Shown piece after piece: positions 8,435-16,534 of a stretch of 44,774 bases of DNA (positions within the stretch are counted from its first letter, which is position 1; every line of letters starts with the position of its first letter). The notes below the pieces were generated by a model. The model was given only the letters and a program-made list of their open reading frames with translations, did no database searches and had not been told where the DNA came from. A program made the position numbers and the translations under genes. The stretch comes from Syntrophaceae bacterium (lineage in GTDB: Bacteria > Desulfobacterota > Syntrophia > Syntrophales > Smithellaceae). The stretch spans positions 1 to 44,774 of the forward strand of contig PLGI01000127.1 in the NCBI GenBank assembly GCA_003139775.1, given 5' to 3'.

Positions 8435-9229
8435 CTACTTATCTTTGAATTTAGGTACGCGTTTTTCCAGGAAGGCTGCTGCGCCCTCTTTCTTGTCCTC
8501 ACTCGCGTAACATATGCCGAACATCTCGCGTTCAAGTTTCATTCCCGTGTGAAGATCCATGGCCGATCCTTCGCCGACGGCCCGGATAGCGGCTCCAACA
8601 GCGATACGGCTTTTTGATGATATGGCTTCGGCAAGTTTCATGGCCTCTTCCACGACAGTCCCTTTGGGAACTGCCCGGTTAATCATTCCGTATGCTTCAG
8701 CCTGCTTGCCGTTGACAAAATTTCCCGACAGGATGAGTTCAAGAGCCCGGGCCCTGCCGATGAGGCGCGGTGTCCTTTGGGTGCCACCGTAGCCCGGGAT
8801 GATGCCGAGCTTGATTTCCGGCAATCCCAGAGTGGCAGTCTCGTCGGCCAGTCTGATATGGCAAGCCAGAGCCATCTCCATGCCACCGCCAAGGCAGAAG
8901 CCGTTGATGGCAGCAATGATGGGCTTGTCCGCATGCATCATAAGGTTGGAGAGCTCCTGGCCATTGATGAGAGACTCCGCCCCTTCTCTGGCGGTTGTAA
9001 AGTCGTTCAACTCGCCAATATCCGCTCCCGCAATAAATGCCTTTCCTGCACCGGTAAAAACTATGACCCGCACTTCTTCGTTATGAATGGCCGCAAGCAG
9101 TGTGTCCCGAATCTCATCCAACACACTCCAACTGAGCGCATTCATGGGCGGGTTATTGATCTCCATGAGGGCTACACCTGTGCTATTTACGATGTATGTA
9201 TACCGCGACCCTTCATTGACTTTTTTCAT
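8435..9229 (-). CDS. Enoyl-CoA hydratase (crotonase family)
   Basis: Hydrates 2-enoyl-CoA, for example crotonyl-CoA, to the 3-hydroxyacyl-CoA. The 264-aa protein has the oxyanion-hole segments AFIAGADI (64-71) and GFCLGGGMEMA (110-120), and both catalytic glutamates of hydratases, Glu118 and Glu138 in LPEIKLGIIPGYGGTQR. Keeping both argues for a true hydratase rather than an isomerase. GGAGG lies 7 nt before the ATG. It sits between the AbfD paralogue (59 bp upstream) and the acyl-CoA dehydrogenase (10 bp downstream). In a 4-hydroxybutyrate route it would act directly after the dehydratase. Confidence 0.92.
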   Translation of the reverse strand: MKKVNEGSRYTYIVNSTGVALMEINNPPMNALSWSVLDEIRDTLLAAIHNEEVRVIVFTGAGKAFIAGADIGELNDFTTAREGAESLINGQELSNLMMHADKPIIAAINGFCLGGGMEMALACHIRLADETATLGLPEIKLGIIPGYGGTQRTPRLIGRARALELILSGNFVNGKQAEAYGMINRAVPKGTVVEEAMKLAEAISSKSRIAVGAAIRAVGEGSAMDLHTGMKLEREMFGICYASEDKKEGAAAFLEKRVPKFKDK

Positions 9230-9288
9230 AGCAAAACCTCCGCTGTATTTTCACCCTTTAATATTTTTACGTTAATGGTTAATAGTCA

Positions 9289-10746
9289 TCACTTGCCATC
9301 GATCCCCTGCCAAGGGATAATTCCGGCTTTACGCCTTGCCATCTCCTCATACCTGCTGAGTGGAGATTCTGCCAGGATCATCATCTTCTGTGCCTCCATG
9401 GAGCCTTCCGCATGCACGGTGATTACCTCGTGGAAGGCAGACTCATGGGAGCAAGTCTGGCGCATGGTCTCATGGATCATCTTCATACGTTCCTCCGTAC
9501 TAAACTTTGCCGAACCACCCAGGTAGTGTTCCAGATAGTCATGGAGGTCCGGGTGGTCCCAGTCCTTCTTGTCCGGCGCCGTACCGATGATGCCTCCACC
9601 AATATCCTGGATGAGTTCGATGAAAGAGTGATATTTGCTGGCGAAGTGGAGCTTGGCCATGTTGGCTATTAGCGGGTTTGGAACCGCGATATCGCCGTAC
9701 ATGACAGGGTCGAAGGCCGCTGCATTGGTCAGGGCGCGGAGCGTCTCCACATAGGCCGCGATATCGGCAAGCTTATTGCGTATGTGCCCGACCTTTTCCA
9801 GCCCGTTGTATTTAGCCATGGCCACGGCGCATCCCGCTGCGGTCTCCACCAAAGGGATCTTATAGCTGATGGCCGTGAAGCGGTGGAAGGTCGCGAAGGT
9901 GTATGCGAGCAGCATGGAGTGCTGCCACTCGCCGCACATGAAGACCCTCTCCCAAGGAACGAATACATTGTCGAAGATAATAATAGCCTCGGTCAGGGTC
10001 TTGATGGGATTGTCCGGATGGAAGTCATGTTCAGTCCAGGCTCCCCTTCCGCCACGGCAGATAAAGGTCACCCCTTTGGTATTCGCCGGTATAGCGAAGC
10101 TTACCGCATACTCCGATTCGTTTTCCCGCATCTGACGGGTAGGGATGACCACTATCTCGTTTACGATGGGTCCGCTCGTGATATGCGCCTTGGCGCCCTT
10201 GACGATAATGCCTTCTTTGTTCTTGTCCACCACATGAACATAGTAGTCCGGGTGCTTCTGGTTCGCCGGTTCTTTCGACCGATCACCTTTCACATCGGTA
10301 ACGGCACCGCAGGTAAAAAGATCGTTCGTTCTCAGATATTCCAGGAAATTGGCGGCATTGTCCTGATATTCTTTCTTGCCCATCTTGCCGGCCACAACAA
10401 AAGCGGCGTTGAGGCAATCCGTACCGATATCGCGTCCGAAAGGCAGGTCTCCCAGAATCTCTATGGAGCGCCGGATCATCTTGGAGCGGTTGGCAAGATC
10501 TTCTTTTGTGTGTGGCGTTATATAGAAACGGCTGATAGGTTCACCCGTAACCGGATGGGGTGCTACATAGAGATCCCGCACAGTAGGGTCTTTGGAGGCG
10601 CACAGCTCATAGGCGCCTCCCACGGTGTCACAGGTTGGGCCTAGCACCGGGTGGGCAGTGACATCCTCCACCTTTTCGCCCATGATGTACACGTGTCTGC
10701 CGTCACGCAGGCTTTCTTTATATTCGTCTACGGTTCGGATGGCCAT
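9289..10746 (-). CDS. HpaB/AbfD-family flavoprotein lacking the [4Fe-4S] cysteines
   Basis: The 485-aa protein belongs to the 4-hydroxyphenylacetate 3-hydroxylase / 4-hydroxybutyryl-CoA dehydratase family, seen in AVTDVKGDR (148-156), GAKAHITSGP (184-193) and IIFDNVFVPWERVFM (256-270). Aligned by eye with AbfD, the three cluster cysteines are replaced: Pro102 and Asp106 in PFGRD, and Tyr295 in FHRFTAISY; only the ligand His288 is kept. It is therefore unlikely to bind a [4Fe-4S] cluster like AbfD. No HpaC-type reductase is nearby and the context looks anaerobic, so oxygenase activity is doubtful. It may be a flavin-dependent acyl-CoA isomerase or dehydratase, or a structural partner of AbfD. 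GAGGAGG precedes the ATG by 7 nt. Confidence 0.82.
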   Translation of the reverse strand: MAIRTVDEYKESLRDGRHVYIMGEKVEDVTAHPVLGPTCDTVGGAYELCASKDPTVRDLYVAPHPVTGEPISRFYITPHTKEDLANRSKMIRRSIEILGDLPFGRDIGTDCLNAAFVVAGKMGKKEYQDNAANFLEYLRTNDLFTCGAVTDVKGDRSKEPANQKHPDYYVHVVDKNKEGIIVKGAKAHITSGPIVNEIVVIPTRQMRENESEYAVSFAIPANTKGVTFICRGGRGAWTEHDFHPDNPIKTLTEAIIIFDNVFVPWERVFMCGEWQHSMLLAYTFATFHRFTAISYKIPLVETAAGCAVAMAKYNGLEKVGHIRNKLADIAAYVETLRALTNAAAFDPVMYGDIAVPNPLIANMAKLHFASKYHSFIELIQDIGGGIIGTAPDKKDWDHPDLHDYLEHYLGGSAKFSTEERMKMIHETMRQTCSHESAFHEVITVHAEGSMEAQKMMILAESPLSRYEEMARRKAGIIPWQGIDGK

Positions 10747-10804
10747 AACGTTTCCTCCTCTGCACTAAAAAGTATGATTGGCAATTGACTGTTTTAAAAC
10801 AGCA

Positions 10805-11311
10805 TCATTGCGCTTTTATAGACTTTTTCTTAGCCAGTGACTCCAGTATCTTCACTATGCCCAGAATTCCTGCAATAAACAGCGCGCCACCGACGACTTC
10901 AACCCCCATCCATGAAAATACGTTGGGGTCCGGGGCCTTCGCTGCTACTGCAGCCACCAGGAAATACATAAAGGTGTAATTGTTGAATAAAACAGGAACG
11001 ACCTCTCCCAAGGCCACAATGGCATAAACAAAAACGAGTACATACAGCAGTTTCGCCAGTTCCAGCCCTAGAGATGGCGCTGCAGCCTCTAGGAAGATTT
11101 TGATAATGATCAAATTGGCAATTCCGAAGAGCCCTCCTACAAGGATGTTAGGGGCCTTTTTCATATCCATATGCGCCTCAAAGAAAAAGATCATAACCAT
11201 GAAAGCCGGCCATGTCGCGAGTTTGAAGTGGGCAAGAATGATCTCTCCCAACGCAATCAGGACAATCAGCAATACGCCGAAAATAAGTCTGTCTTTACTC
11301 AGTTTAGCCAT
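10805..11311 (-). CDS. Small integral membrane protein, unknown function
   Basis: A 168-aa hydrophobic protein with about five predicted membrane segments (roughly residues 9-28, 31-48, 55-75, 83-120 in one or two spans, and 133-156), a short charged N-terminus MAKLSKDR and a lysine-rich C-terminus AKKKSIKAQ. No signal peptide or known motif was recognised. AAGGAGG lies at ideal spacing before the ATG. It is the second gene of the acyl-CoA operon, 49 bp after the hydroxyacyl-CoA dehydrogenase and 58 bp before the AbfD paralogue. It could be a substrate permease or a membrane anchor for an electron-transfer step; nothing in the sequence decides this. Confidence 0.8.
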   Translation of the reverse strand: MAKLSKDRLIFGVLLIVLIALGEIILAHFKLATWPAFMVMIFFFEAHMDMKKAPNILVGGLFGIANLIIIKIFLEAAAPSLGLELAKLLYVLVFVYAIVALGEVVPVLFNNYTFMYFLVAAVAAKAPDPNVFSWMGVEVVGGALFIAGILGIVKILESLAKKKSIKAQ

Positions 11312-11360
11312 TTTTCTTCCTCCTTCATTTAATTATTTTTTCTGTCATGAAATGACAGAA

Positions 11361-12224
11361 TCATTTCTTCCCGTAATGATAAAAGCCGTTGCCCGTTTTA
11401 CGGCCATAGTCCCCCCGTGCATACCGCTCAACAATGCTGGGACTCGGCCTGTCAGCGGGGTTTTGGGTTTCCTGAAATCTTTCTATGGTAACAAGATATT
11501 CCAAGTCGATTCCTGTCATATCCAGAAGCTGGAATGGGCCCATGGGATGTCCAAGCCCGTTGCGAGCGGCATTGTCGATATCTTCGATGGATGCAATACC
11601 GAGATCCAAAAGAGAGCAGGCTTCCCGAGTAATTGCGCTGAACATGCGATTACAGATAAAACCGTAAATCTCTTTATTCACCTTTGTCGGTGATTTACCC
11701 AGCGTGCGGCTTACTTTCATGACCGTATCGACTGTCTCGGCAGACACATGGGGACCACGTACAACCTCTATCAGTTTCATTACCAGAGCAGGATTAAAGA
11801 AGTGCATATTGAGCACTTTATCCTGACGTTTTGTGGCATCCGCTATTTTAGAACTGACGATATATGAACTGTTTGTGGCCAGAATTGTATGGGGCGGACA
11901 TATTTTATCAAGCTGCCGGAAAAGGGATCTTTTGGCCTCCAGAATTTCAATGATGGCTTCGATAATCAGATCAGAATCTTTTGCCGCAATTGTGAGATCT
12001 TCGGTAAAACAAAGACGTTTGTGAATATCATCAACTTCCGATGCCTGCAGCTTTCCTTTTTCTACGCGATCACTCAGCCATTTACCGGCAAAATCCTGGG
12101 CATTTTTCAAAACAGCTGCTATGCTGTCGGTACAATATACTTTGAAGCCTGACAGAGCGCACTGAAGAGCAATCTGCCTCCCCATATTGCCTGCCCCTAC
12201 GACACCGATTGTTTTGATTTCCAT
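11361..12224 (-). CDS. 3-hydroxyacyl-CoA dehydrogenase (3-hydroxybutyryl-CoA dehydrogenase type)
   Basis: Oxidises 3-hydroxyacyl-CoA to 3-ketoacyl-CoA with NAD(P)+. The 287-aa length is that of the single-domain enzymes. The Rossmann loop is GAGNMG (10-15), the catalytic His141 lies in MHFFNPALVMKLIEVV with Glu153, and the C-terminal domain shows NRMFSAITREACSLLDLG and GLGHPMGPFQLLDMTG. It is the first gene of the minus-strand operon; a -24/-12 promoter lies about 90 bp upstream. A weak AGGAT precedes the ATG, with GGAG slightly farther back. It would supply acetoacetyl-CoA to the operon thiolase. Confidence 0.93.
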   Translation of the reverse strand: MEIKTIGVVGAGNMGRQIALQCALSGFKVYCTDSIAAVLKNAQDFAGKWLSDRVEKGKLQASEVDDIHKRLCFTEDLTIAAKDSDLIIEAIIEILEAKRSLFRQLDKICPPHTILATNSSYIVSSKIADATKRQDKVLNMHFFNPALVMKLIEVVRGPHVSAETVDTVMKVSRTLGKSPTKVNKEIYGFICNRMFSAITREACSLLDLGIASIEDIDNAARNGLGHPMGPFQLLDMTGIDLEYLVTIERFQETQNPADRPSPSIVERYARGDYGRKTGNGFYHYGKK

Positions 12225-12310
12225 ATCCTGTTTGCTCCTTCGACTTTTTTGTATTGCTCATCGCAGGAGAGATGCTCCTTGATGATGAATGATTTTTCAC
12301 TGTTTTTACT

Positions 12311-12325
12311 TCAATAGTTGTGCCA
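12311..12325 (-). promoter_or_regulatory. Sigma-54 (-24/-12) promoter of the acyl-CoA operon
   Basis: On the minus strand TGGCAC-N5-TTGA reads toward the 3-hydroxyacyl-CoA dehydrogenase gene. The distance between the GG and the G of the -12 element is the 10 nt expected for sigma-54; only the final C of TTGC is changed to A. Transcription would start near 12299, leaving about 75 nt of leader. The divergent neighbour encodes a sigma-54 activator, which supports the call. Confidence 0.72.
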
Positions 12326-12430
12326 CGAAGGTATGCATTGAAGAATTAAAAATAATAACAAGTAATAATAATATGATGTGTCTATTCATCTTGGAATTGC
12401 CACTTGGAAAAGAAATATTGCTATCCCGGC

Positions 12431-12450
12431 GTGATTCATATATGAATTAT
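12431..12450. promoter_or_regulatory. Degenerate third operator copy
   Basis: GTGATT-N8-AATTAT contains the palindrome ATTCATATATGAAT (12434-12447) and has the same 6-8-6 geometry as the two better copies downstream. It is centred about 140 bp upstream of the predicted sigma-54 start site. It may be a weak activator site or chance AT-rich symmetry. Confidence 0.4.
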
Positions 12451-12461
12451 TGGTACTGTTT

Positions 12462-12481
12462 TTGATCAATTTATGGATCAA
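12462..12481. promoter_or_regulatory. Candidate activator-binding inverted repeat 1
   Basis: TTGATC-N8-GATCAA is a perfect inverted repeat that extends one more base each side. It lies about 170 bp upstream of the predicted sigma-54 start site, a usual distance for enhancer sites, and shares its form with the copy 28 bp further on. Likely ligand: the Fis-type HTH of the divergent activator (inference). Confidence 0.6.
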
Positions 12482-12489
12482 ATATGATT

Positions 12490-12509
12490 TTGATTTATTT
12501 TTGAATCAA
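12490..12509. promoter_or_regulatory. Candidate activator-binding inverted repeat 2
   Basis: TTGATT-N8-AATCAA has the same arm length and spacer as repeat 1, differing mainly at the inner arm base. It ends 64 bp before the activator start codon, so it may also serve autoregulation. Confidence 0.6.
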
Positions 12510-12573
12510 CTTAGAATAGGCATAATAAAAAATATTTGTGCTGATACATCATTTTTTGTCGGGGGTGTATATT

Positions 12574-14736
12574 ATGGATGATCTTAAAGCGGCTCATTTT
12601 CTGGATCAGTTAAATAACCTCTTGATTGAAACAAAAACATTGAAAATGAATGAAAAGGTCAGCGATTTTATGCGACCTCATCCCATCGTCATAAAGAGCA
12701 CCGCGACTTTGAAGGATGCGATTGAAATAATAATCAATAACAGGATAGATGGTGTTCCCGTTGTCGACGAGGAGAACATGATGGTGGGCCTCGTTACAAA
12801 AACCCTAGCCTTGAGGGAAATCAATAGAAGCAACGATCTCCAACAGAACATCAGCAAAATCATGAAAACGGATCCTATCGTGACGGAGCCTGACGAAGAC
12901 ATATCAACTCTGATCACCGTCAATGTCGGATGCCTTCCTGTTGTTACTGATAGAAAGGTCGTGGGTATGGTTACCCTGTCCGACACAGTCAGAGCCTATT
13001 TCAGCTCAATCATAAATCTGAAGGAAGAACTGGATACGGTCATCAATTCCGCTTATAACGGCATCATTACCATCGATACCGATGGGAATGTCCGTCTTAT
13101 CAATTCGGCAGCTGAAAAAACCCTGGGCATGCTGAAAAAAGATGTTTTGGGATGCCCCCTGTCCCAGATATTGCCTGATTCCAATCTGTACGACGTCGTG
13201 CGCAGCGGCAAAACCGATTTTGGACAAAAAATAAATTTTGGAGACAAGATCCTGGTTACGAACAAAAGTCCTCTTGCACATAAGGATAACATTATCGGCG
13301 CCGTTGCCGTCTTTCAGGATATTTCCGATTTCGAGCTGATATCGGAAGAATTGCATTATACGAAAAGTCTGAAAGAAGAACTGGCAACCATTATAGAGTC
13401 GTCTTTTGACGGCATTTATCTTACGGACAGCTCCGGAAGAATTCTGCGTGTCAACGAAGCCTTTACACGAATAACCGGCATAGGAAGCGAAGAGCTTCTC
13501 AACAAAACCGTTGACGAGCTTGTCGAAAGGGGCGTCTTTAAGCATACCATACCTCTTGAGGCTTTGGCGGATGGCAGACCTGTAACCATTTCACAGGAAG
13601 TAAGAACCGGAAAAACCATATTAGTGACAAGTAATCCGATCATGGATGCGGACGGACACATTTCACGCATCGTTCATAATGCACGGGACATAACGGAACT
13701 AAATAATCTCAAGAATAAACTGGAACAGGCGGAAAGTCTGAGCCAGCATTACCGGGAGCAGCTGAATAAAATAAAAATATCAAATAAATACATTACAAAG
13801 GCACAGAGCTCCAAAGCATTGATTGAACTTGTCATGCGGCTCAGTGCTGTAGATACGACGGTCCTCATCACGGGTGAATCCGGGGTTGGTAAAGAAATCA
13901 TCGCGGAGATTCTGCACGAGAACAGCGATCGGCGTGATAAATTAATGGTCACCGTCAATTGTGCCGCCATACCGGAAAACCTCCTGGAATCGGAACTTTT
14001 TGGATACGAAGCCGGAGCGTTTACAGGTGCCAGCAGGAAAGGCAAAATCGGCACCTTCGAATTGGCCAACGGGGGAACAATCTTTCTGGATGAAATAAGT
14101 GAATTGCCCTTGAATCTGCAATCAAAGCTTCTGAGGGCTCTCCAGCAAAAAGTAATCACCCGCTTGGGAGGCAATAAACCGTTAAAAGTTGATGTAAGAA
14201 TCATTGCCGCTACAAATCAAAACCTGCTGGACATGGTGTCGAGAAAGGAATTTCGGAATGACCTGTTCTACAGACTCAATGTCATTCCTATTAAAATACT
14301 GCCTTTAAGAGACAGGAAAGAGGAAATTCCCGATTTAGTTTCTCATTTCACGAAGCTGTTCAACAAGAAGTACAAGCTCAATAAACGATTAGATGAAATG
14401 GCCGTCTATGATCTTATGCAATATAACTGGCCGGGTAATATTCGAGAATTACAAAATATGATAGAACGAAATATGATCACTTCTGAAAAAGATGTGATCA
14501 AAAGCTTGGACTTCGGGGAGGACAAACCCGATAGATACCGGACGGACACGGCGTTCAAGGAACCCCTATCGGCATTGAAATTAAAAACAGCCGTGGAAAA
14601 CATGGAAAGAGACATCATTCAGGAAGCGCTGCACCATCATGGCACATCAAGAAAAGCGGCTTTTGCCTTAGGCATAAGCCAGCCAACAATCGTCCGGAAG
14701 GCTTCAAAATACAAGATCAAGATAAAAGCATGTTAA
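12574..14736 (+). CDS. Sigma-54-dependent transcriptional activator with CBS pair and two PAS domains
   Basis: A 720-aa enhancer-binding protein. Order: tandem CBS domains (about 27-148; DFMRPHPIVI and GCLPVVTDRKVVGMVTLSD), PAS1 (150-255), PAS2 (268-375; FDGIYLTDSSGRILRVNEAF), a short linker, the AAA+ domain with Walker A GESGVGKE (434-441), the sigma-54 contact motif GAFTGA (481-486) and Walker B GTIFLDEI, and a C-terminal Fis-type HTH (TSRKAAFALGISQPTIVRK). CBS pairs often bind adenine nucleotides and PAS domains bind small ligands or redox cofactors, so it may read energy state and a metabolite; this is inference. The ATG at 12574 follows GGGGGTG; a GTG 36 nt upstream lacks a good site. 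Divergence from the acyl-CoA operon makes that operon its likely target. Confidence 0.92.
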   Translation: MDDLKAAHFLDQLNNLLIETKTLKMNEKVSDFMRPHPIVIKSTATLKDAIEIIINNRIDGVPVVDEENMMVGLVTKTLALREINRSNDLQQNISKIMKTDPIVTEPDEDISTLITVNVGCLPVVTDRKVVGMVTLSDTVRAYFSSIINLKEELDTVINSAYNGIITIDTDGNVRLINSAAEKTLGMLKKDVLGCPLSQILPDSNLYDVVRSGKTDFGQKINFGDKILVTNKSPLAHKDNIIGAVAVFQDISDFELISEELHYTKSLKEELATIIESSFDGIYLTDSSGRILRVNEAFTRITGIGSEELLNKTVDELVERGVFKHTIPLEALADGRPVTISQEVRTGKTILVTSNPIMDADGHISRIVHNARDITELNNLKNKLEQAESLSQHYREQLNKIKISNKYITKAQSSKALIELVMRLSAVDTTVLITGESGVGKEIIAEILHENSDRRDKLMVTVNCAAIPENLLESELFGYEAGAFTGASRKGKIGTFELANGGTIFLDEISELPLNLQSKLLRALQQKVITRLGGNKPLKVDVRIIAATNQNLLDMVSRKEFRNDLFYRLNVIPIKILPLRDRKEEIPDLVSHFTKLFNKKYKLNKRLDEMAVYDLMQYNWPGNIRELQNMIERNMITSEKDVIKSLDFGEDKPDRYRTDTAFKEPLSALKLKTAVENMERDIIQEALHHHGTSRKAAFALGISQPTIVRKASKYKIKIKAC

Positions 14737-14890
14737 GCATGTTTTTTATATATCATTGGTTTTTCTATCTCATGGAAGCTAGTAGCTTTTCTCCATCCTA
14801 ATAAAATAAAGATTATACTTGCATATTAATGCACTACAAAATATATTATAACATATTTAATCCACATAGGCATTCTTGGGAGGTTTCGAT

Positions 14891-15451
14891 ATGAACGTAA
14901 AAGGCACTTTTTATGTTTTGACAAAGACTGCTATGACCACAGCTTTCGGCGAGGAACGCTGGAATTCCTTTATGACCAAGCTGGCAGAGAAGGACAAATA
15001 TTTCAAAAATATGATTATGTCCATTACTCTCATTCCAGTGGAAAAATTAATCATTTTTTTTGACGAGATGTGTGGGGAATTCTTCAACAACGACAGAACG
15101 TCATACTTGATGTTTGGGAAAGTAGGCGCTAAATATGCCCTGTCACCGGAAGGCCCGTACAAAGCTTTTATGCTCACAAAGGATATAAAGCAGTTCGTCG
15201 AGGTTTACATGCCTAAGCTCTGGACGGTGTTTTATGATGGAGGTACAGTTATCACAAAGTTAGAGAACAACATCGTTCATCTCAAAGTCACTGGGATTAA
15301 TATAAAAAATTTGTACTTCGAGCAACTTATTATGGGTTACAATCAGCAGGCACTCAAAACGTTCGGGAAAAAATCTGTTGTGAAAAAGGTCAGGAGTATT
15401 GCATCGGGCGATGATGATATTTATTTCCAGTTTGAGCTAAAGGACTCTTGA
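14891..15451 (+). CDS. Conserved-looking hypothetical protein, 186 aa
   Basis: The product (MNVKGTFYVLTKTAMTTAFGEERW...) is soluble, alpha/beta in character, with no signal peptide or membrane helix. GGGAGG lies 7 nt before the ATG. The opening 'VKGT...FGEERW' and a later 'GGTVITKLENNIVHLKVTG' recall the DUF2378/heme-NO-binding-like sensor fold common in deltaproteobacteria, but this is by eye only. No catalytic motif is visible. It follows the sigma-54 activator by 154 bp with its own ribosome site, so it may be part of the same regulatory unit or independent. Confidence 0.7.
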   Translation: MNVKGTFYVLTKTAMTTAFGEERWNSFMTKLAEKDKYFKNMIMSITLIPVEKLIIFFDEMCGEFFNNDRTSYLMFGKVGAKYALSPEGPYKAFMLTKDIKQFVEVYMPKLWTVFYDGGTVITKLENNIVHLKVTGINIKNLYFEQLIMGYNQQALKTFGKKSVVKKVRSIASGDDDIYFQFELKDS

Positions 15452-15725
15452 CCACAAAATATAAAGGATGGTGTCGATGTTTGCCGTTGTGTGTAAATGT
15501 GTTTATTACAGATTGAAGTCTTGCATTTTAGCCACGGTTGGCGATTTGTTTGTTACAGGAAGTTATCGATTATCTTGACACTCACTGTCAGGTCAAGTTC
15601 TATTTAGGGTACATATATATAATGGGATATTTCCGAATTGTAGTGGAATCAGTGACTCTTTAGACAAAAAGTGTTCTTAATTCCTCACTTTTTATTATAA
15701 AATTATTTATTCCGACCAAATCCAG
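15452..15725. other. Intergenic stretch with weak hairpins
   Basis: No credible gene; the longest frame seen is about 34 codons. Two inverted repeats occur: CTTGAC-N12-GTCAAG (15574-15597) and AAAAAGTG-N12-CACTTTTT (15666-15693). The second, followed by AT-rich sequence, may act as a weak terminator after the 186-aa protein gene. Confidence 0.4.
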
Positions 15726-15754
15726 TTGACATACGAATCTTCTCTTCATATACT
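15726..15754 (+). promoter_or_regulatory. Sigma-70 promoter of the purO-purH genes
   Basis: TTGACA (15726-15731), a 17-nt spacer, then TATACT (15749-15754): a perfect -35 and near-perfect -10. Initiation would fall near 15761, giving a leader of about 40 nt ending in AAGGAGAGAAGG before the purO ATG. Confidence 0.8.
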
Positions 15755-15799
15755 CCCGCAGTAAAAATCCTTACACATAACCAAGGAGAGAAGGAAAAA

Positions 15800-16531
15800 A
15801 TGAAAGAGAGCTTATACGAATATCTGGCCGGCAACGAATATCCGGGCCGCGGCATCTGCATCGGGAAAATGCCCGGCGGAAACAAAGCTATGATTGCCTA
15901 CTTTATCATGGGCCGTAGCGTAAACAGCCGTAACCGTGTGTTTGACCCCATTGACGGCGGTATCCGCACCATGGCGGCCGACCCTTCCAAAATGACTGAT
16001 CCGCACCTGATTATTTACAACCCCGTGCTGACTCTGGACAACACGACGATTGTGACCAACGGCGACCAGACCGACACCATCCGTGATTTCATCGTCCGTA
16101 ACGATTTTTCCGGTTATGGCTTTGAAGCCGCACTCGCGACCCGTACTTTTGAGGATGACGGCCCCAACTGGACGCCCCGCATTTCCGGTGTGGTGGATAT
16201 GAAACTTGGCAGCTACAAACTCAACATTCTGAAAAGCGATGACGGCAATGAGAAGAGCGTGCAGCGTTTCACTTTCGATTACTCAGAGCCTCTGGCCGGT
16301 GAGGGACACTTTGTCAGCACCTATAAGTGCAATGGAACGCCGATTCCCAGTTTTGCAGGCGAGCCGCTGTGCGTCGCCGTAGACGAGGATGATCCCGATA
16401 AATACGCCGCCAAGCTTTGGAAAGCACTGAACGATGACAACAAAGTAAGTCTGTTTGTGCGCTCCATTGACCTGGCGACCCAGACATACAAGGACGTCAT
16501 CATCAACAAATACAAAACAGTGGAGGGATAA
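15800..16531 (+). CDS. purO: Stand-alone IMP cyclohydrolase (PurO type)
   Basis: Closes FAICAR to IMP, the last step of purine synthesis. The 243-aa protein matches the IMP_cyclohyd family by overall sequence (YEYLAGNEYPGRGICIG, AYFIMGRSVNSRNRVF, IYNPVL, TFEDDGPNWTPRISG). This is the type common in archaea and unrelated to the N-terminal cyclohydrolase domain of bacterial PurH. Its partner, the formyltransferase, follows 3 bp downstream, which confirms pathway placement. The start is supported by AAGGAG upstream. It is driven by the strong promoter at 15726-15754. Confidence 0.88.
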   Translation: MKESLYEYLAGNEYPGRGICIGKMPGGNKAMIAYFIMGRSVNSRNRVFDPIDGGIRTMAADPSKMTDPHLIIYNPVLTLDNTTIVTNGDQTDTIRDFIVRNDFSGYGFEAALATRTFEDDGPNWTPRISGVVDMKLGSYKLNILKSDDGNEKSVQRFTFDYSEPLAGEGHFVSTYKCNGTPIPSFAGEPLCVAVDEDDPDKYAAKLWKALNDDNKVSLFVRSIDLATQTYKDVIINKYKTVEG

Positions 16532-16534
16532 TCA

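Noticed and set aside
9784-10644. Plus-strand frame of 286 codons
   Set aside because: Antisense shadow of the HpaB/AbfD paralogue; codon pattern mirrors the real gene.
15477-15581. 34-codon frame after the 186-aa protein gene
   Set aside because: Cys/Tyr-rich, no conserved feature and only a weak ribosome site.
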